From Rhodobacteraceae bacterium LNNU 3342 (lineage in GTDB: Bacteria > Pseudomonadota > Alphaproteobacteria > Rhodobacterales > Rhodobacteraceae), in the NCBI GenBank assembly GCA_008711135.1, contig VUAW01000017.1, positions 1-64,000 of the forward strand: a DNA stretch of 64,000 nucleotides, in the 5' to 3' direction. Position numbers and translations under genes: made by a program. The notes beneath the pieces are model-generated. The model was not told where the DNA came from. It saw nothing but the letters and a program-made list of their open reading frames with translations, and made no database searches. Within the stretch, counting starts at the first letter, position 1. Each line of letters opens with the position of its first letter. Shown here piece after piece: positions 55,607 to 64,000 of this stretch.

Positions 55607-56596
55607 ATGACGTTTGTCTCCATCCGCGACCTTCGGGTTGCGTTTGACGGCGTGCAGGTTCTTCACGGCGTCGATCTCGACATCCGCCAGGGCGAAGCCG
55701 TTGGGCTTGTAGGCGAAAGCGGATGCGGCAAGTCGGTGACCTGGCTCGCCGCGCTCGGGCTGTTGCCGGGCAAGGCCAAGGTTTCCGGTTCTGTCCGGCT
55801 TGACGGGCAGGAACTGGTAGGCGCTCCCCGCCCCGCCATCGAAAAGGTTCGGGGCAAGCGGATCGCGATGATCTTTCAGGACCCGTCCTCGTCATTGAAC
55901 CCCGTCCAGCGCGTCGGCAAGCAGATCATGGAAAGCCTGCGGCTGCACCGGGGCCTGAAGGGCCGTGACGCCCGGGCGGAGGCAATTCGCCTTCTGGACA
56001 TGGTCGGCATCCCGTCAGCCGCGACGCGCGTCGATCTGTATCCCCACGAATTTTCCGGCGGCCAGTGCCAGCGCATCATGATCGCCATGGCCCTGGCAGG
56101 TGAACCGGACCTTCTGATCGCGGATGAGCCGACAACCGCGCTCGATGCCACGATCCAGGCGCAGATCCTTGACCTGCTTGGCACGATCCGCCGGGAAACC
56201 GGCATGGCCATGGTCTTCATCAGCCACGACCTCGGCGCAGTCTCCGTTGTCTGCGACCGCGCAGTGGTGATGTACGCCGGAAGGATCGTGGAGGCCAACA
56301 ACATCCGCAGCCTCTTCTCCGCTCCCCGCCATCCTTATACTGCTGGCCTTTTCGCGGCGATTCCGGATATCGACGCTGATCGCGGGCGGCTGGTGCCGAT
56401 CCATGGCACCGTGCCGGACCCGAAGAACCTGCCGACCGGCTGCGCCTTTTCGCCCCGCTGCCCCCGTGCGACTGCCTTTTGCCAGACTGACCGCCCCCAC
56501 CTTCGGCCGCAGAGCGGCGGGGGCGACGTCGCCTGTTTTCAACCCGTAGCCGCCCCGAAGGCGTTCCCCGCCCTCCGGCAGGAGGCTCTTGCATGA
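55607..56596 (+). CDS. ABC transporter ATPase, OppD/DppD type
   Basis: 329-aa ATPase. Walker A GESGCGKSV, the long Q-loop IAMIFQDPSSSLNPVQRVGKQI, signature FSGGQCQRIMIAMALAGEP, Walker B LLIADEPTTALDATIQAQILDLL and switch region FISHDLGAV are complete. The C-terminal oligopeptide motif GCAFSPRCPRATAFC is present. AGGAGG lies before the ATG at 55607. Overlaps the next ATPase by four bases. Confidence 0.93.
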   Translation: MTFVSIRDLRVAFDGVQVLHGVDLDIRQGEAVGLVGESGCGKSVTWLAALGLLPGKAKVSGSVRLDGQELVGAPRPAIEKVRGKRIAMIFQDPSSSLNPVQRVGKQIMESLRLHRGLKGRDARAEAIRLLDMVGIPSAATRVDLYPHEFSGGQCQRIMIAMALAGEPDLLIADEPTTALDATIQAQILDLLGTIRRETGMAMVFISHDLGAVSVVCDRAVVMYAGRIVEANNIRSLFSAPRHPYTAGLFAAIPDIDADRGRLVPIHGTVPDPKNLPTGCAFSPRCPRATAFCQTDRPHLRPQSGGGDVACFQPVAAPKAFPALRQEALA

Positions 56597-57573
56597 CCGC
56601 GCCTTTGTTGCAGGCCCGCGGGCTGGTTCAGGAATATGCCACCGCGCGGTCGTTCTTTGGCAAGACCAGCACGGTCCGTGCTGTCGATGGTATCGACCTG
56701 ACCGTCCGCCAAGGCGAGATCCTTGGCATCGTGGGCGAGTCCGGTTCCGGGAAATCCACGCTAGGGCGGATGCTCCTCGGTCTTGAAACGCCGGCCGGGG
56801 GCGAGGTGCTTTACCAAGGCGCGCCCATGCCCGCCCCGCGCACTGACGCGTGGCGCAAGCTTCGCGCGCAGATGCAGTTGATCTTCCAGGACCCGCTGGC
56901 GGCGCTAGACCGGCGCATGACCATCGCCGCCCAGATTGCCGAGCCGCTGGAGATTCACGGCATCGCCAAGGGCGCAGAGGCCGCCGAACGCCTCGCCGCG
57001 CTGATGGCCCGCGTCGGTCTGCGCCGCGATCAGGCGGACCGCTACCCGCACGAACTATCCGGCGGGCAGCGTCAGCGCGTGGTGATCGCCCGGGCGCTGG
57101 CAACGAACCCCGGCTTCCTTGTCTGTGACGAACCGGTCTCGGCGCTGGATGTGTCGATTCAGGCGCAGGTGGTGAACCTGCTGCGTGATCTTCAGGAACA
57201 GGAAGGGCTGACGATGGTCTTCATCAGCCATGATCTCAAGGTCGTGCGCAACATCTGTGACCGGGTGGCCGTGATGTACCTTGGCCGCGTGGTCGAGGAA
57301 GCGCCTTCTGACCTGCTCTTCGCCGACCCGCGCCATCCCTACACGCGAGCGCTGGTTTCCTCGATCCCCAAGCCCGGCCAAGGGCTGCACGGCCGCATCA
57401 TCCTTCAGGGGGAACCGCCGAACCCCGCCGCCCGCCCCGCCGGCTGCGCCTTCCACCCGCGCTGTGCCTTCGCCGACCGGGGCTGCGCCGCCCGCGTCCC
57501 CGAACTGCAGCACGATGGCCGACGCCAGATTGCCTGCCTCAAGCCCGATGCCGCGGCCGCGACCGCCGCCTGA
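56593..57573 (+). CDS. ABC transporter ATPase, OppF/DppF type
   Basis: 326-aa partner ATPase. It opens [28 protein letters not shown], the usual OppF beginning. Walker [27 protein letters not shown], signature [15 protein letters not shown], Walker [21 protein letters not shown] and [26 protein letters not shown] are intact. C-terminal [15 protein letters not shown] matches the Opp-type motif. Starts on the last bases of the preceding gene. Confidence 0.93.
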   Translation: MTAPLLQARGLVQEYATARSFFGKTSTVRAVDGIDLTVRQGEILGIVGESGSGKSTLGRMLLGLETPAGGEVLYQGAPMPAPRTDAWRKLRAQMQLIFQDPLAALDRRMTIAAQIAEPLEIHGIAKGAEAAERLAALMARVGLRRDQADRYPHELSGGQRQRVVIARALATNPGFLVCDEPVSALDVSIQAQVVNLLRDLQEQEGLTMVFISHDLKVVRNICDRVAVMYLGRVVEEAPSDLLFADPRHPYTRALVSSIPKPGQGLHGRIILQGEPPNPAARPAGCAFHPRCAFADRGCAARVPELQHDGRRQIACLKPDAAAATAA

Positions 57574-57579
57574 GAACCC

Positions 57580-58509
57580 ATGTTGAATTTCCTCCTCTCC
57601 CGCCTCGCCCGCGCCTTCCTGACGATCATGCTGGTGATGACCTTCGCCTTCGTGGTTCTTCGGCTGTCGGGCGATCCCGCTATGGTCATGCTGGGTCCGG
57701 ATGCGCCCAAGGATGCCGTTGATGCCTTCCGCGCCCGGTGGGGCCTGAACGACCCGATCTGGCAGCAGTACCTTGCCTATCTCACCCAGATCCTGACCTT
57801 CGACTTTGGCGTATCGATGCGCGACCAGTCACCGGCCATCGACCTTGTGCTGGAACGGATTCCGGCGACGCTTGCGCTGACCATCCCGGCGCTGATCCTG
57901 AAGGTGGGAATCGGCATTCCTGCCGGCGTCTATGCCGCGCTTCACCGGGAATCGATTGCTGACCGGGGCGTGATCATGATGTCGATCTTCGGCTTCACGA
58001 TCCCGTCGTTCGTGCTGGGGCTGGTTCTGGTGCTGATCTTCGCGGTTACGCTCGACTGGCTGCCTTCGGGCGGGCAGGACACGTGGCGGCACGCGATCCT
58101 GCCCATCGCCACCATGTCGGTGGGCGGCATTGGCATCCTTGCCCGCTTTTCACGGTCGGCAATGATCGAGGTGCTGGGCCAGCCCTACATCCGCACCGCC
58201 ATGGCCAAGGGCCTGCCCTGGCGCGATGTGGTCTGGAAACACGCACTGCGCAACGCAGCGGTGCCGATCGTCACGCTGGTGGGCTTCATGGTAGGGGCCC
58301 TGATCGCCGGTGCGGTGGTGGTGGAAAGCATCTTTTCCTGGCCCGGCGTGGGGCGGCTGATCGTGGTGTCGGTCTCCAACCGTGATCTTGCGGTGGTGCA
58401 ATGCCTGCTGCTGGTCATCGCAAGCTCCATGGTGATCGCCAACCTTTTCGTCGACCTTGCCTATGGCCTGCTCGACCCGCGCCTGCGCCACAAAAGCGCC
58501 GCTCACTGA
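57580..58509 (+). CDS. ABC transporter permease, DppB type
   Basis: 309-aa membrane protein with six hydrophobic segments. The start LNFLLSRLARAFLTIMLVMTFAFVVLRLSGDPA is the DppB/OppB signature. The cytoplasmic loop YIRTAMAKGLPWRDVVWKHALRNAAVPIVT carries the EAA-like ATPase contact. Follows the OppF-like gene by six bases. Confidence 0.93.
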   Translation: MLNFLLSRLARAFLTIMLVMTFAFVVLRLSGDPAMVMLGPDAPKDAVDAFRARWGLNDPIWQQYLAYLTQILTFDFGVSMRDQSPAIDLVLERIPATLALTIPALILKVGIGIPAGVYAALHRESIADRGVIMMSIFGFTIPSFVLGLVLVLIFAVTLDWLPSGGQDTWRHAILPIATMSVGGIGILARFSRSAMIEVLGQPYIRTAMAKGLPWRDVVWKHALRNAAVPIVTLVGFMVGALIAGAVVVESIFSWPGVGRLIVVSVSNRDLAVVQCLLLVIASSMVIANLFVDLAYGLLDPRLRHKSAAH

Positions 58510-58524
58510 CAAAGGACGCGCAAG

Positions 58525-59388
58525 ATGACCGACGCAACCCTGACCGCGCCCCGCCCGGGGATCATCACCCGCATGCGCCTGAAGATGCCCTTTCTTGTGG
58601 TGCTGTCCTCTGGCTGGATCATCGCAATGGTGCTGGTGGCGATCTTCGCAGACCTGCTCCGCCCGTATGAGATCACGCAAATGAACCTTTCCGCCCGGCT
58701 TGTGCCGATGGGCACGCCCGGGCACCTTCTGGGCACCGATGAGCTGGGGCGCGACATGCTTTCCCGCCTGATCCAGTCGATCCGCGTGTCGCTGGTGATC
58801 GCCTTTGGCGCGACGATCCTGTCGGCCCTGTTCGGCACGACGCTCGGCTTTCTTGCGGCACAGTTCCGCGGCTGGGTCGAACACGTCGTGATGGCGCTGG
58901 CCGATTTTCAGGCAGCGCTGCCCTTCATGATCATGTCGCTGGCGGTGCTGGCGTTCTTCGGCTCGTCGATGGTGCTGCTGGTCTGCCTGATGGGGTTTTA
59001 TGGCTGGGAACGCTATGCCCGGATCGCGCGGGGGCTGGCCATTTCCGCATCGGCGCAGGGTTATGCCGCGGCAGTGGTGCAGCTGGGGGCCAAACCGTCG
59101 CGCGTGTATCTGCGCCACATCCTCCCCAACGTCGCCTCTACCTTGATCGTGTCGATGACGCTGACCTTCCCCGAAATCATCCTGATGGAATCCGGCCTCA
59201 GCTTCCTTGGCCTTGGGGTCCAGCCGCCCCAGACATCGCTCGGCAACCTCGTCGGCTTTGGCCGCGAATACCTGACGCGCGCGCCTTGGATCATGCTCGC
59301 GCCATCGGTCGTGATCGTGCTGACGACGCTGTCGATTTCTCTCCTTGGCGATTGGCTGCGCGATCGCCTTGACCCGACTATCCGCTAA
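58525..59388 (+). CDS. ABC transporter permease, DppC type
   Basis: 287-aa membrane protein with about six segments. LLGTDELGRDMLSRLIQSIRVSLVIAFGATILSALFGTTLGFLA is the DppC signature. The loop GYAAAVVQLGAKPSRVYLRHILPNVASTLIV contacts the ATPase, and ESGLSFLGLGVQPPQTSLGNLV ends the conserved part. ATG is preceded by AAAGGACG. Completes the transporter. Confidence 0.93.
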   Translation: MTDATLTAPRPGIITRMRLKMPFLVVLSSGWIIAMVLVAIFADLLRPYEITQMNLSARLVPMGTPGHLLGTDELGRDMLSRLIQSIRVSLVIAFGATILSALFGTTLGFLAAQFRGWVEHVVMALADFQAALPFMIMSLAVLAFFGSSMVLLVCLMGFYGWERYARIARGLAISASAQGYAAAVVQLGAKPSRVYLRHILPNVASTLIVSMTLTFPEIILMESGLSFLGLGVQPPQTSLGNLVGFGREYLTRAPWIMLAPSVVIVLTTLSISLLGDWLRDRLDPTIR

Positions 59389-59408
59389 TCATCCAGAAAG
59401 ACTCCTTC

Positions 59409-60167
59409 ATGTCCCTGATCATGGCCCATCGCGGCGCGCGAAACCTATGGGCTGAAAACTCGCTCCTCGGCTTCCGCGAAACGGTGAAGCACGGCTTCCC
59501 CAGTGTCGAATTCGACGTCCACCTGACCAATGCGGGCGAACTGGTCGTCATCCACGACGCGACCCTTGACCGCACCACCGACGGCACCGGCCTCGTCCGT
59601 CACCTGACGGCCGAGGGTCGCAAGGCACTGCGCCTGCGCGGCCCTGATGGGGAGTTGCTCGACGAAGGCATCCCAACCCTGGCAGAGGTGCTGGAGGTGC
59701 TTGCCGTTCAGGATGACCTCGAACTCTGGGTCGAGCTGAAGTCGGATGAGAACGGCGCCCCCTACCCCGGCATCGTCGAAAGGGCGGCCGAGGAAATACG
59801 TCGTCACGGCCTTGCCCAGCGCGCGGCCCTGCACAGCTTTGATATTTCGGTGGTGCGCGAAATCCGTGCAAAAGCGCCAGAGATGAAAAGCCTGATCTCG
59901 GTCAACCGCGACTGGGCCGACCGGCACGGGGGCATCGCAAGTTTCCTGCAAGAGGTCGACGGTCTGGTGGACGTGGTCGGCATTCATCATGAGGTGTTCG
60001 AGGCTGAATACGACGCCATCACCGCCGTCCGTCCGGCCGCCGCCTGTTCCGTCTGGACGCTGAACGACCCCGACCTGATCCGCCGCTGGATCCCGCGCAG
60101 GCCGGGCTTCCTTGTGTCGGACGATCCCGTCCTTGTCCGCCGCCTCATGGCAGAGGCACAGGCATGA
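59409..60167 (+). CDS. Glycerophosphodiester phosphodiesterase family protein
   Basis: 252-aa cytoplasmic GDPD-fold enzyme. The catalytic pair His7 (MAHRGARNLWAEN) and His49 (VVIHDATLDRTTDG), plus metal residues Glu16/Asn17, Glu34 and Asp36 (VEFDVHLT), are all present. UgpQ/GlpQ relatives split glycerophosphodiesters; AccF of the Ti-plasmid acc operon uses the same fold on agrocinopine. Linked directly behind a complete transporter and overlapping the HAD gene by four bases, so it probably cleaves the imported compound. Confidence 0.9.
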   Translation: MSLIMAHRGARNLWAENSLLGFRETVKHGFPSVEFDVHLTNAGELVVIHDATLDRTTDGTGLVRHLTAEGRKALRLRGPDGELLDEGIPTLAEVLEVLAVQDDLELWVELKSDENGAPYPGIVERAAEEIRRHGLAQRAALHSFDISVVREIRAKAPEMKSLISVNRDWADRHGGIASFLQEVDGLVDVVGIHHEVFEAEYDAITAVRPAAACSVWTLNDPDLIRRWIPRRPGFLVSDDPVLVRRLMAEAQA

Positions 60168-60838
60168 CCCGGTTCAAGGCGATCCTCTTTGACTGCGACG
60201 GCGTACTTCTGGATACCGAGCCGCTGGGTTGCGAGTCTCTGTCGCGGGCACTGACCGCCGCCGGTGTTCTCATGGACCGCTATGAGGCGGCGCGGATCTT
60301 CTCCGGCAACTCGGCCGAGGCCAGCATGGCTTGGATGGCGGCGCGTGGGCTCGACGCCAAACCGGTTTTTGATGAGGCCGACCGCATCCTGTTTGAGATG
60401 TTCGACCAGCACATCCCCCACATCGACGGGATCGAGGCAGTGCTGCGCGACTTCGACCTGCCAATGGCTGTCTGCTCCAACTCGTTGATCCGCCGTCTGG
60501 ATGCCTCGCTCATGCGGACACCGCTGGCTGCGCGTTTTGGCGAGCATGTCTATTCCGCCGAGATGGTAAGGCTTGGAAAACCCGCGCCGGACCTTGCGCT
60601 TTTTGCCTGCGCACGCCTTGGCATCCAGCCGCACGAGGCGATCTTCATTGATGACAACCCTCACGGCGTGACCTGCGCGAAGCAGGCGGGCTGCCTTGCC
60701 GTCGGCTTCATCGGCCCTTCGGAACATCGCGCTGACCATGCCGAGGTGCTGGCCCGCGCCGGCGCCGATCATGTCATCCACGGCATGGGCGCGTTCCACG
60801 CCCTGCTGTCCACCTTGACCCATACCCTTGCTGCATGA
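60164..60838 (+). CDS. HAD-superfamily phosphatase (subfamily IA)
   Basis: 224-aa hydrolase. Motif I LFDCDGVLLDTEPL (Asp10 nucleophile and Asp12), motif II AVCSNS, motif III LGKPAPDLALF and motif IV FIDDNPHG are all intact, and a helical cap lies at about 20-85. It resembles 2-deoxyglucose-6-phosphate or sugar-phosphatase HADs. It would remove phosphate from the sugar phosphate released by the preceding GDPD enzyme. Coupled by ATGA overlaps on both sides. Confidence 0.9.
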   Translation: MTRFKAILFDCDGVLLDTEPLGCESLSRALTAAGVLMDRYEAARIFSGNSAEASMAWMAARGLDAKPVFDEADRILFEMFDQHIPHIDGIEAVLRDFDLPMAVCSNSLIRRLDASLMRTPLAARFGEHVYSAEMVRLGKPAPDLALFACARLGIQPHEAIFIDDNPHGVTCAKQAGCLAVGFIGPSEHRADHAEVLARAGADHVIHGMGAFHALLSTLTHTLAA

Positions 60839-61677
60839 AACGGACCGATACGATGACCGAACTTCCCCTTCTTGGCGCCGCCATGATGACCGCCGATCTT
60901 GAGGAACTCCAGGATTTCATTCTGGAACAGGATCGCGACCTGGAAATCCAGGACTTCTTCTCGATCGAACTGCTGAACGGCGACTGGAAGGCCATGGCCA
61001 CGCGCACGAGGGAACTGCTGGACGGCTACAAGGGACGGCTGGGCATCCACGGTCCGTTCTGGGGGCTTAACATCGCCAACCCGGACCCGGACCTGCGCGA
61101 GGTGATTTCCCGCAAGTACCTTCAGGGGCTAGAGGTTTGCGAGTTCCTTGGCGCAACTCAGATGGTGATCCATTCGCCCTACACGACCTGGGACTTCAAC
61201 AACCTCGACAACTTCCCTGACCGCTCTGCCTATGACCGTGTGCGTGACAACTGCCACGCGACCATGGCCCCGGTGGTAAAGCGTGCCGAAGAAATCGGTG
61301 TCACCATGGTGATCGAGAACATCGAGGACAAGGACCCCGACATCCGCTGCATCCTTGCCGACAGCTTCAACTCTCCTGCCATGGCGGTTTCCATCGACAC
61401 CGGGCACGCGCATTATGCCCACGGTTCGACGGGGGCGCCGCCGGTGGATTTCTACGTCCGCCGCGCCGGAAACCGCCTGCAGCATATCCACCTTCAGGAT
61501 GCCGACGGCCACGCCGACCGCCACTGGACCATCGGCGAGGGCAACATCCGCTGGCATGCGGTCTTCCGCGCCCTGTCCGAACTGACCTCGAACCCCCGCC
61601 TGATCCTGGAACTACGGCACAAGTCAGGGATCCTTCCGTCGGTGCAGCTCCTCAACGAAATGGGCCTCGCACGTTGA
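60835..61677 (+). CDS. Sugar phosphate isomerase/epimerase (AP-endonuclease-2-type TIM barrel)
   Basis: 280-aa TIM-barrel protein of the IolE/tagatose-epimerase superfamily. Metal-site motifs are MVIHSPYTTW, TMVIENIEDKDPD, AVSIDTGHAHYAHG and LQHIHLQDADGHADRHWTIGEGNIRW. The start overlaps the HAD stop (ATGA); an ATG at 60853 is also possible. Likely isomerises the sugar freed by the GDPD and HAD enzymes; the sugar is unknown. Ends the operon. Confidence 0.86.
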   Translation: MKRTDTMTELPLLGAAMMTADLEELQDFILEQDRDLEIQDFFSIELLNGDWKAMATRTRELLDGYKGRLGIHGPFWGLNIANPDPDLREVISRKYLQGLEVCEFLGATQMVIHSPYTTWDFNNLDNFPDRSAYDRVRDNCHATMAPVVKRAEEIGVTMVIENIEDKDPDIRCILADSFNSPAMAVSIDTGHAHYAHGSTGAPPVDFYVRRAGNRLQHIHLQDADGHADRHWTIGEGNIRWHAVFRALSELTSNPRLILELRHKSGILPSVQLLNEMGLAR

Positions 61678-61688
61678 CGGTCTCCGCT

Positions 61689-61727
61689 CCGGTGCCTCGC
61701 CGCGGTGGGGCACCGGAACCTTGCTTT
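61689..61727 (+). terminator. Terminator-like hairpin after the acc-like operon
   Basis: CCGGTGCC (61689-61696) and GGCACCGG (61709-61716) form an 8-bp stem with a 12-base loop 12 bases after the last stop, followed by AACCTTGCTTTCC. The T content is modest. The remaining 250 bases before the next gene show no coding sequence. Confidence 0.55.
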
Positions 61728-61983
61728 CCGAGCAATGAAGCCATACCTGACCGCTTGGCGCACGAGTGCACGACCAGCTTCGGCTTGGTGTCGCGATGGA
61801 CTTCCATGGGTCGCTCAAATGTCCTGAAACTTGAACCTGCGGAAAAACTAGCGCGCTTGCAATCTAACCGTATAGCGAAATCTTATGCCACCGCGCGGGC
61901 TTTCTATTCTTCCTTGCCTGCAGAACCTGCCATGACAGCACCACCTTGCGAGGAGGCAGGGTCAGGTTTGAGGAGGAAACCAC

Positions 61984-63066
61984 ATGAGATTTCGCGTCTC
62001 GGCTCGTTTGATCGGGGCTGCGCTGCTTGCAGCGTTCACCGGCAGCGCGGTTGCGCAGGATGTTGATTTTTCCGGCCGCACGATCGAATGGGTCGTCCCC
62101 TTCCCCGAAGGCGGCGGCAGCGGGACGGTGGCACGCTACATGCTGCCCTACCTGACGAAGTACATGCCGGGGAACCCGTCGGTGATCATCCGGAACATTC
62201 CCGGCGCAGGCTCGATCAACGGCGCGAACGAATTCGCTGCCCGCGCCCGTCCCAACGGGAACGAGATCCTGATCACCTCGGCCTCAACCCAGTTTCCCTA
62301 CCTTCTGGGCGATCCCCGCGCCCGTTACGACTATACCAAGTGGGAACCGCTGATAGTGGCGCCGACCGGCGGTGTGGTCTACCTGCCAACCTCATTCGGC
62401 GTAGAGGACGCGTCGGACCTTTCGCAGCTTCAGGGGACGGAACTCGTCTATGGCAGCCAAGGGCCGACCTCGCTCGACCTCGTGCCGATGATCGCGTTCG
62501 AACTGATGGGCCTTGACGTGCGCTACGTCTTCGGGATGCCGGGGCGTTCCGATGGCCGGCTGGCATTTGAGCGGGGCGAGGTCACGATCGACTACCAGAC
62601 CAGCAGCGCCTACCTCACCAACGTCGCCCCTCTCGTGGAAGAAGGCAAAGCCGTGCCAATCTTTTCCTGGGGCGTGATCGACGCGAACGGCGACTTTGCG
62701 CGCGATCCTACTTTCCCGGACATCCCGCACTTCGTCGAAGCCTATGAGATGATGCATGGTGAACCCCCGTCGGGCGTCATCTTCGACGTCTACAAGGCGG
62801 TCTTCGGTTCGGGGTTTGCCGCCCAGAAACCGGTCGTCATCCCCGGAGACACCCCGCCAGAAGTCATCGAAACTTACCGCAAGGCATTTGCCGAGATGGT
62901 GCAGGACCCGGAGTTCATCGCCAGCCGCGGCGAGGTGCTTGGCGAGTATGAAATGGCGACAGGCGAGGCAGCGGTTCGGCTTTACGAACTGGCCACAACC
63001 ATGCCCGAGGAGGCACGCGAGTGGCTCCAGACCTATCTTGCCGAGGAATACGACGTGCGCTTCTGA
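61984..63066 (+). CDS. Tripartite tricarboxylate transporter substrate-binding protein (Bug/TctC type)
   Basis: 360-aa periplasmic binding protein. A signal peptide (RLIGAALLAAFTGSAVAQ) is followed by the family opening IEWVVPFPEGGGSGTVARYMLP, then VIIRNIPGAGSINGANEFAARARPNGNEIL. PGDTPPEVIETYRKAFAEMVQDPEF lies near the end. Such proteins bind carboxylates and work with TctA/TctB membrane subunits, which are not in the window. GAGGAGG precedes the ATG. Followed by a hairpin and a ThDP enzyme gene. Confidence 0.88.
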   Translation: MRFRVSARLIGAALLAAFTGSAVAQDVDFSGRTIEWVVPFPEGGGSGTVARYMLPYLTKYMPGNPSVIIRNIPGAGSINGANEFAARARPNGNEILITSASTQFPYLLGDPRARYDYTKWEPLIVAPTGGVVYLPTSFGVEDASDLSQLQGTELVYGSQGPTSLDLVPMIAFELMGLDVRYVFGMPGRSDGRLAFERGEVTIDYQTSSAYLTNVAPLVEEGKAVPIFSWGVIDANGDFARDPTFPDIPHFVEAYEMMHGEPPSGVIFDVYKAVFGSGFAAQKPVVIPGDTPPEVIETYRKAFAEMVQDPEFIASRGEVLGEYEMATGEAAVRLYELATTMPEEAREWLQTYLAEEYDVRF

Positions 63067-63074
63067 CACGGCCC

Positions 63075-63093
63075 GGGGGCGGATCACGCCCCC
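63075..63093 (+). other. Hairpin after the TctC-type gene
   Basis: GGGGGCG (63075-63081) and CGCCCCC (63087-63093) form a 7-bp stem with a 5-base loop nine bases after the stop. No T tract follows, so it is more likely an mRNA-protecting or attenuating hairpin than a terminator. Confidence 0.45.
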
Positions 63094-63207
63094 AAAGCGC
63101 GGCGAAAGGTACCCACCTGCCGCACGACCTCGTGCAGGCAGGATGCGCTTTTCCCAAGCGCCGAGGCGGCGCGGCGGCCTGCACAATATGGGGGGACAGG
63201 GGCAACA

Positions 63208-64000
63208 ATGACCGAACGCAAGATCTACGACATGCTGGCAGAAGCCTTCCACGCCGAAGGCACCCGGCTGCATTTCACGCTTCTTGGCGACGGGAACATG
63301 CACTGGGCGACGGCACTGGAACGGATGGGCTGCACCATGATCCACGCGCGCCATGAACACTGCGCGGTTTCGATGGCGATTGCCGCAGCCAACGCGCGGG
63401 ATGAGGTCGGTGTCGCCTCAGTCACCTGCGGTCCAGGGCTTACGCAGATCATGACGGCGCTTGCCACGGCCGTGCGCGCGCGCATCCCCTTGGTCGTCTT
63501 TGCCGGTGAGGCGCCGCTGCGGCAGGCGTGGTACAACCAGCAGATCGATCAGGCGCCTTTCGTCACTGCAACCGGCGCGCTCTACATCGGCGCACACTGG
63601 CCGGCCCGGATGCCAGATCAGGTGCGAGAGGCCTTCTTCATCGCCCGGCAGGAACGCCGCCCTGTTGTCCTTGGCGTGCCCTTCGACCTGCAGGCCCAGC
63701 CAGCGCCGGATCTGCCCGCGCCTGCACCTTCGGCAACACTCATCCCCCAGATCGGACGGATGATGCCGGACCCGGCGCATCTGGCGCAGGTGGCGGATGC
63801 AGTGGCCGCAGCGCAGCGGCTGGTCGTGATCGCGGGGCGTGGGGCGAAATCCTCGGGCGCGGCGGCGGCCTGCGTGGATCTTGCCGATCAGCGCGGGGGG
63901 CTGCTGGCCACAACACTGCCGGTGCGCGGGCTTTTCCACGATCATGATTTCGACCTCGGCGTCGCCGGCGGCTTTTCCAGCGATACTGCCCGTGCAGCGT
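63208..64000 (+). CDS. Thiamine-diphosphate-dependent enzyme, acetolactate-synthase-like (partial)
   Basis: The first 264 residues of a ThDP enzyme cut by the window end. The N-terminal PYR domain has RLHFTLLGDGNMHWATAL, then MIHARHEHCAVSMAIAAANA, which carries the catalytic Glu, and VASVTCGPGLTQIMTALATAVRARIPLVVFAGE. A central Rossmann-like domain starts near residue 190 (RLVVIAGRGAKSSGAAAACVDLAD). Related to IlvB-type synthases and decarboxylases; the reaction cannot be settled without the C-terminus. Start ATG at 63208 is preceded by GGGGACAGGGG. Linked in orientation to the TctC gene, 141 bases away. Confidence 0.85.
   Translation, partial: MTERKIYDMLAEAFHAEGTRLHFTLLGDGNMHWATALERMGCTMIHARHEHCAVSMAIAAANARDEVGVASVTCGPGLTQIMTALATAVRARIPLVVFAGEAPLRQAWYNQQIDQAPFVTATGALYIGAHWPARMPDQVREAFFIARQERRPVVLGVPFDLQAQPAPDLPAPAPSATLIPQIGRMMPDPAHLAQVADAVAAAQRLVVIAGRGAKSSGAAAACVDLADQRGGLLATTLPVRGLFHDHDFDLGVAGGFSSDTARAA

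Noticed and set aside
53861-55666. 601-aa open frame on the minus strand
   Set aside because: Antisense to the family 5 binding-protein gene; no ribosome site or domain.

Overview
The window reads as high-GC alphaproteobacterial chromosome, most likely a member of the Rhodobacter/Paracoccus group (Rhodobacteraceae). The support is qualitative: a ChpT-type histidine phosphotransferase, a DUF3553 protein, OlsA/OlsB ornithine-lipid enzymes, a rplU-rpmA-GNAT-obg-proB-proA block and many ATGA-coupled gene pairs. No organism name can be read directly.

Layout. 1-65 looks like the right end of an IS3-type element, followed by a formaldehyde-activating enzyme (gfa). 1.3-2.7 kb holds two decayed genes in one reading frame, a CobW-like remnant and a broken polyamine-type ABC ATPase. 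An orphan pxpA follows, then a polysaccharide pair (GT61 glycosyltransferase and pyruvyl-transferase-like protein) and a catalase. 9.8-18.1 kb is a C-P lyase (phosphonate) locus: phnF facing phnG-H-I-HAD-J-K-L-N, with a DUF1045 2H phosphoesterase and phnM diverging from a shared candidate Pho box. An adenine deaminase abuts it, at the end of a minus-strand run trmJ, ctaA, M32 peptidase, thioesterase, ade. 23.7-31.8 kb is core: thiE, olsB-olsA, DUF3553, chpT, obg-proB-proA, rplU-rpmA. After a DUF2059 protein and a tRNA-Ser(CGA), 33.5-38.5 kb carries a Ugp-like ABC transporter with a metallophosphoesterase.

38.6-50.9 kb is a patchwork of small stress and redox genes (TetR-cupin, SRAP, YceI, cupin, a PPOX pair including a PPOX-GAF fusion, aldo/keto reductase, SulP, LLM oxidoreductase) mixed with remnants (MacB, MFS, UspA). 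51-52.4 kb is an alkaline phosphatase. 53.9-61.7 kb is an eight-gene operon: a peptide/opine-type ABC transporter followed by a GDPD phosphodiesterase, a HAD phosphatase and a TIM-barrel sugar isomerase. Its gene content parallels the agrocinopine (acc) operon of Ti plasmids. The window ends in a TctC-type binding protein and a truncated ThDP enzyme.

Theme: an unusual share of the genes deals with phosphorus. They cover C-P lyase, alkaline phosphatase, two transporter-plus-phosphodiesterase systems and phosphorus-free ornithine lipids. All functional calls come from reading protein motifs and gene order; no database search was run.
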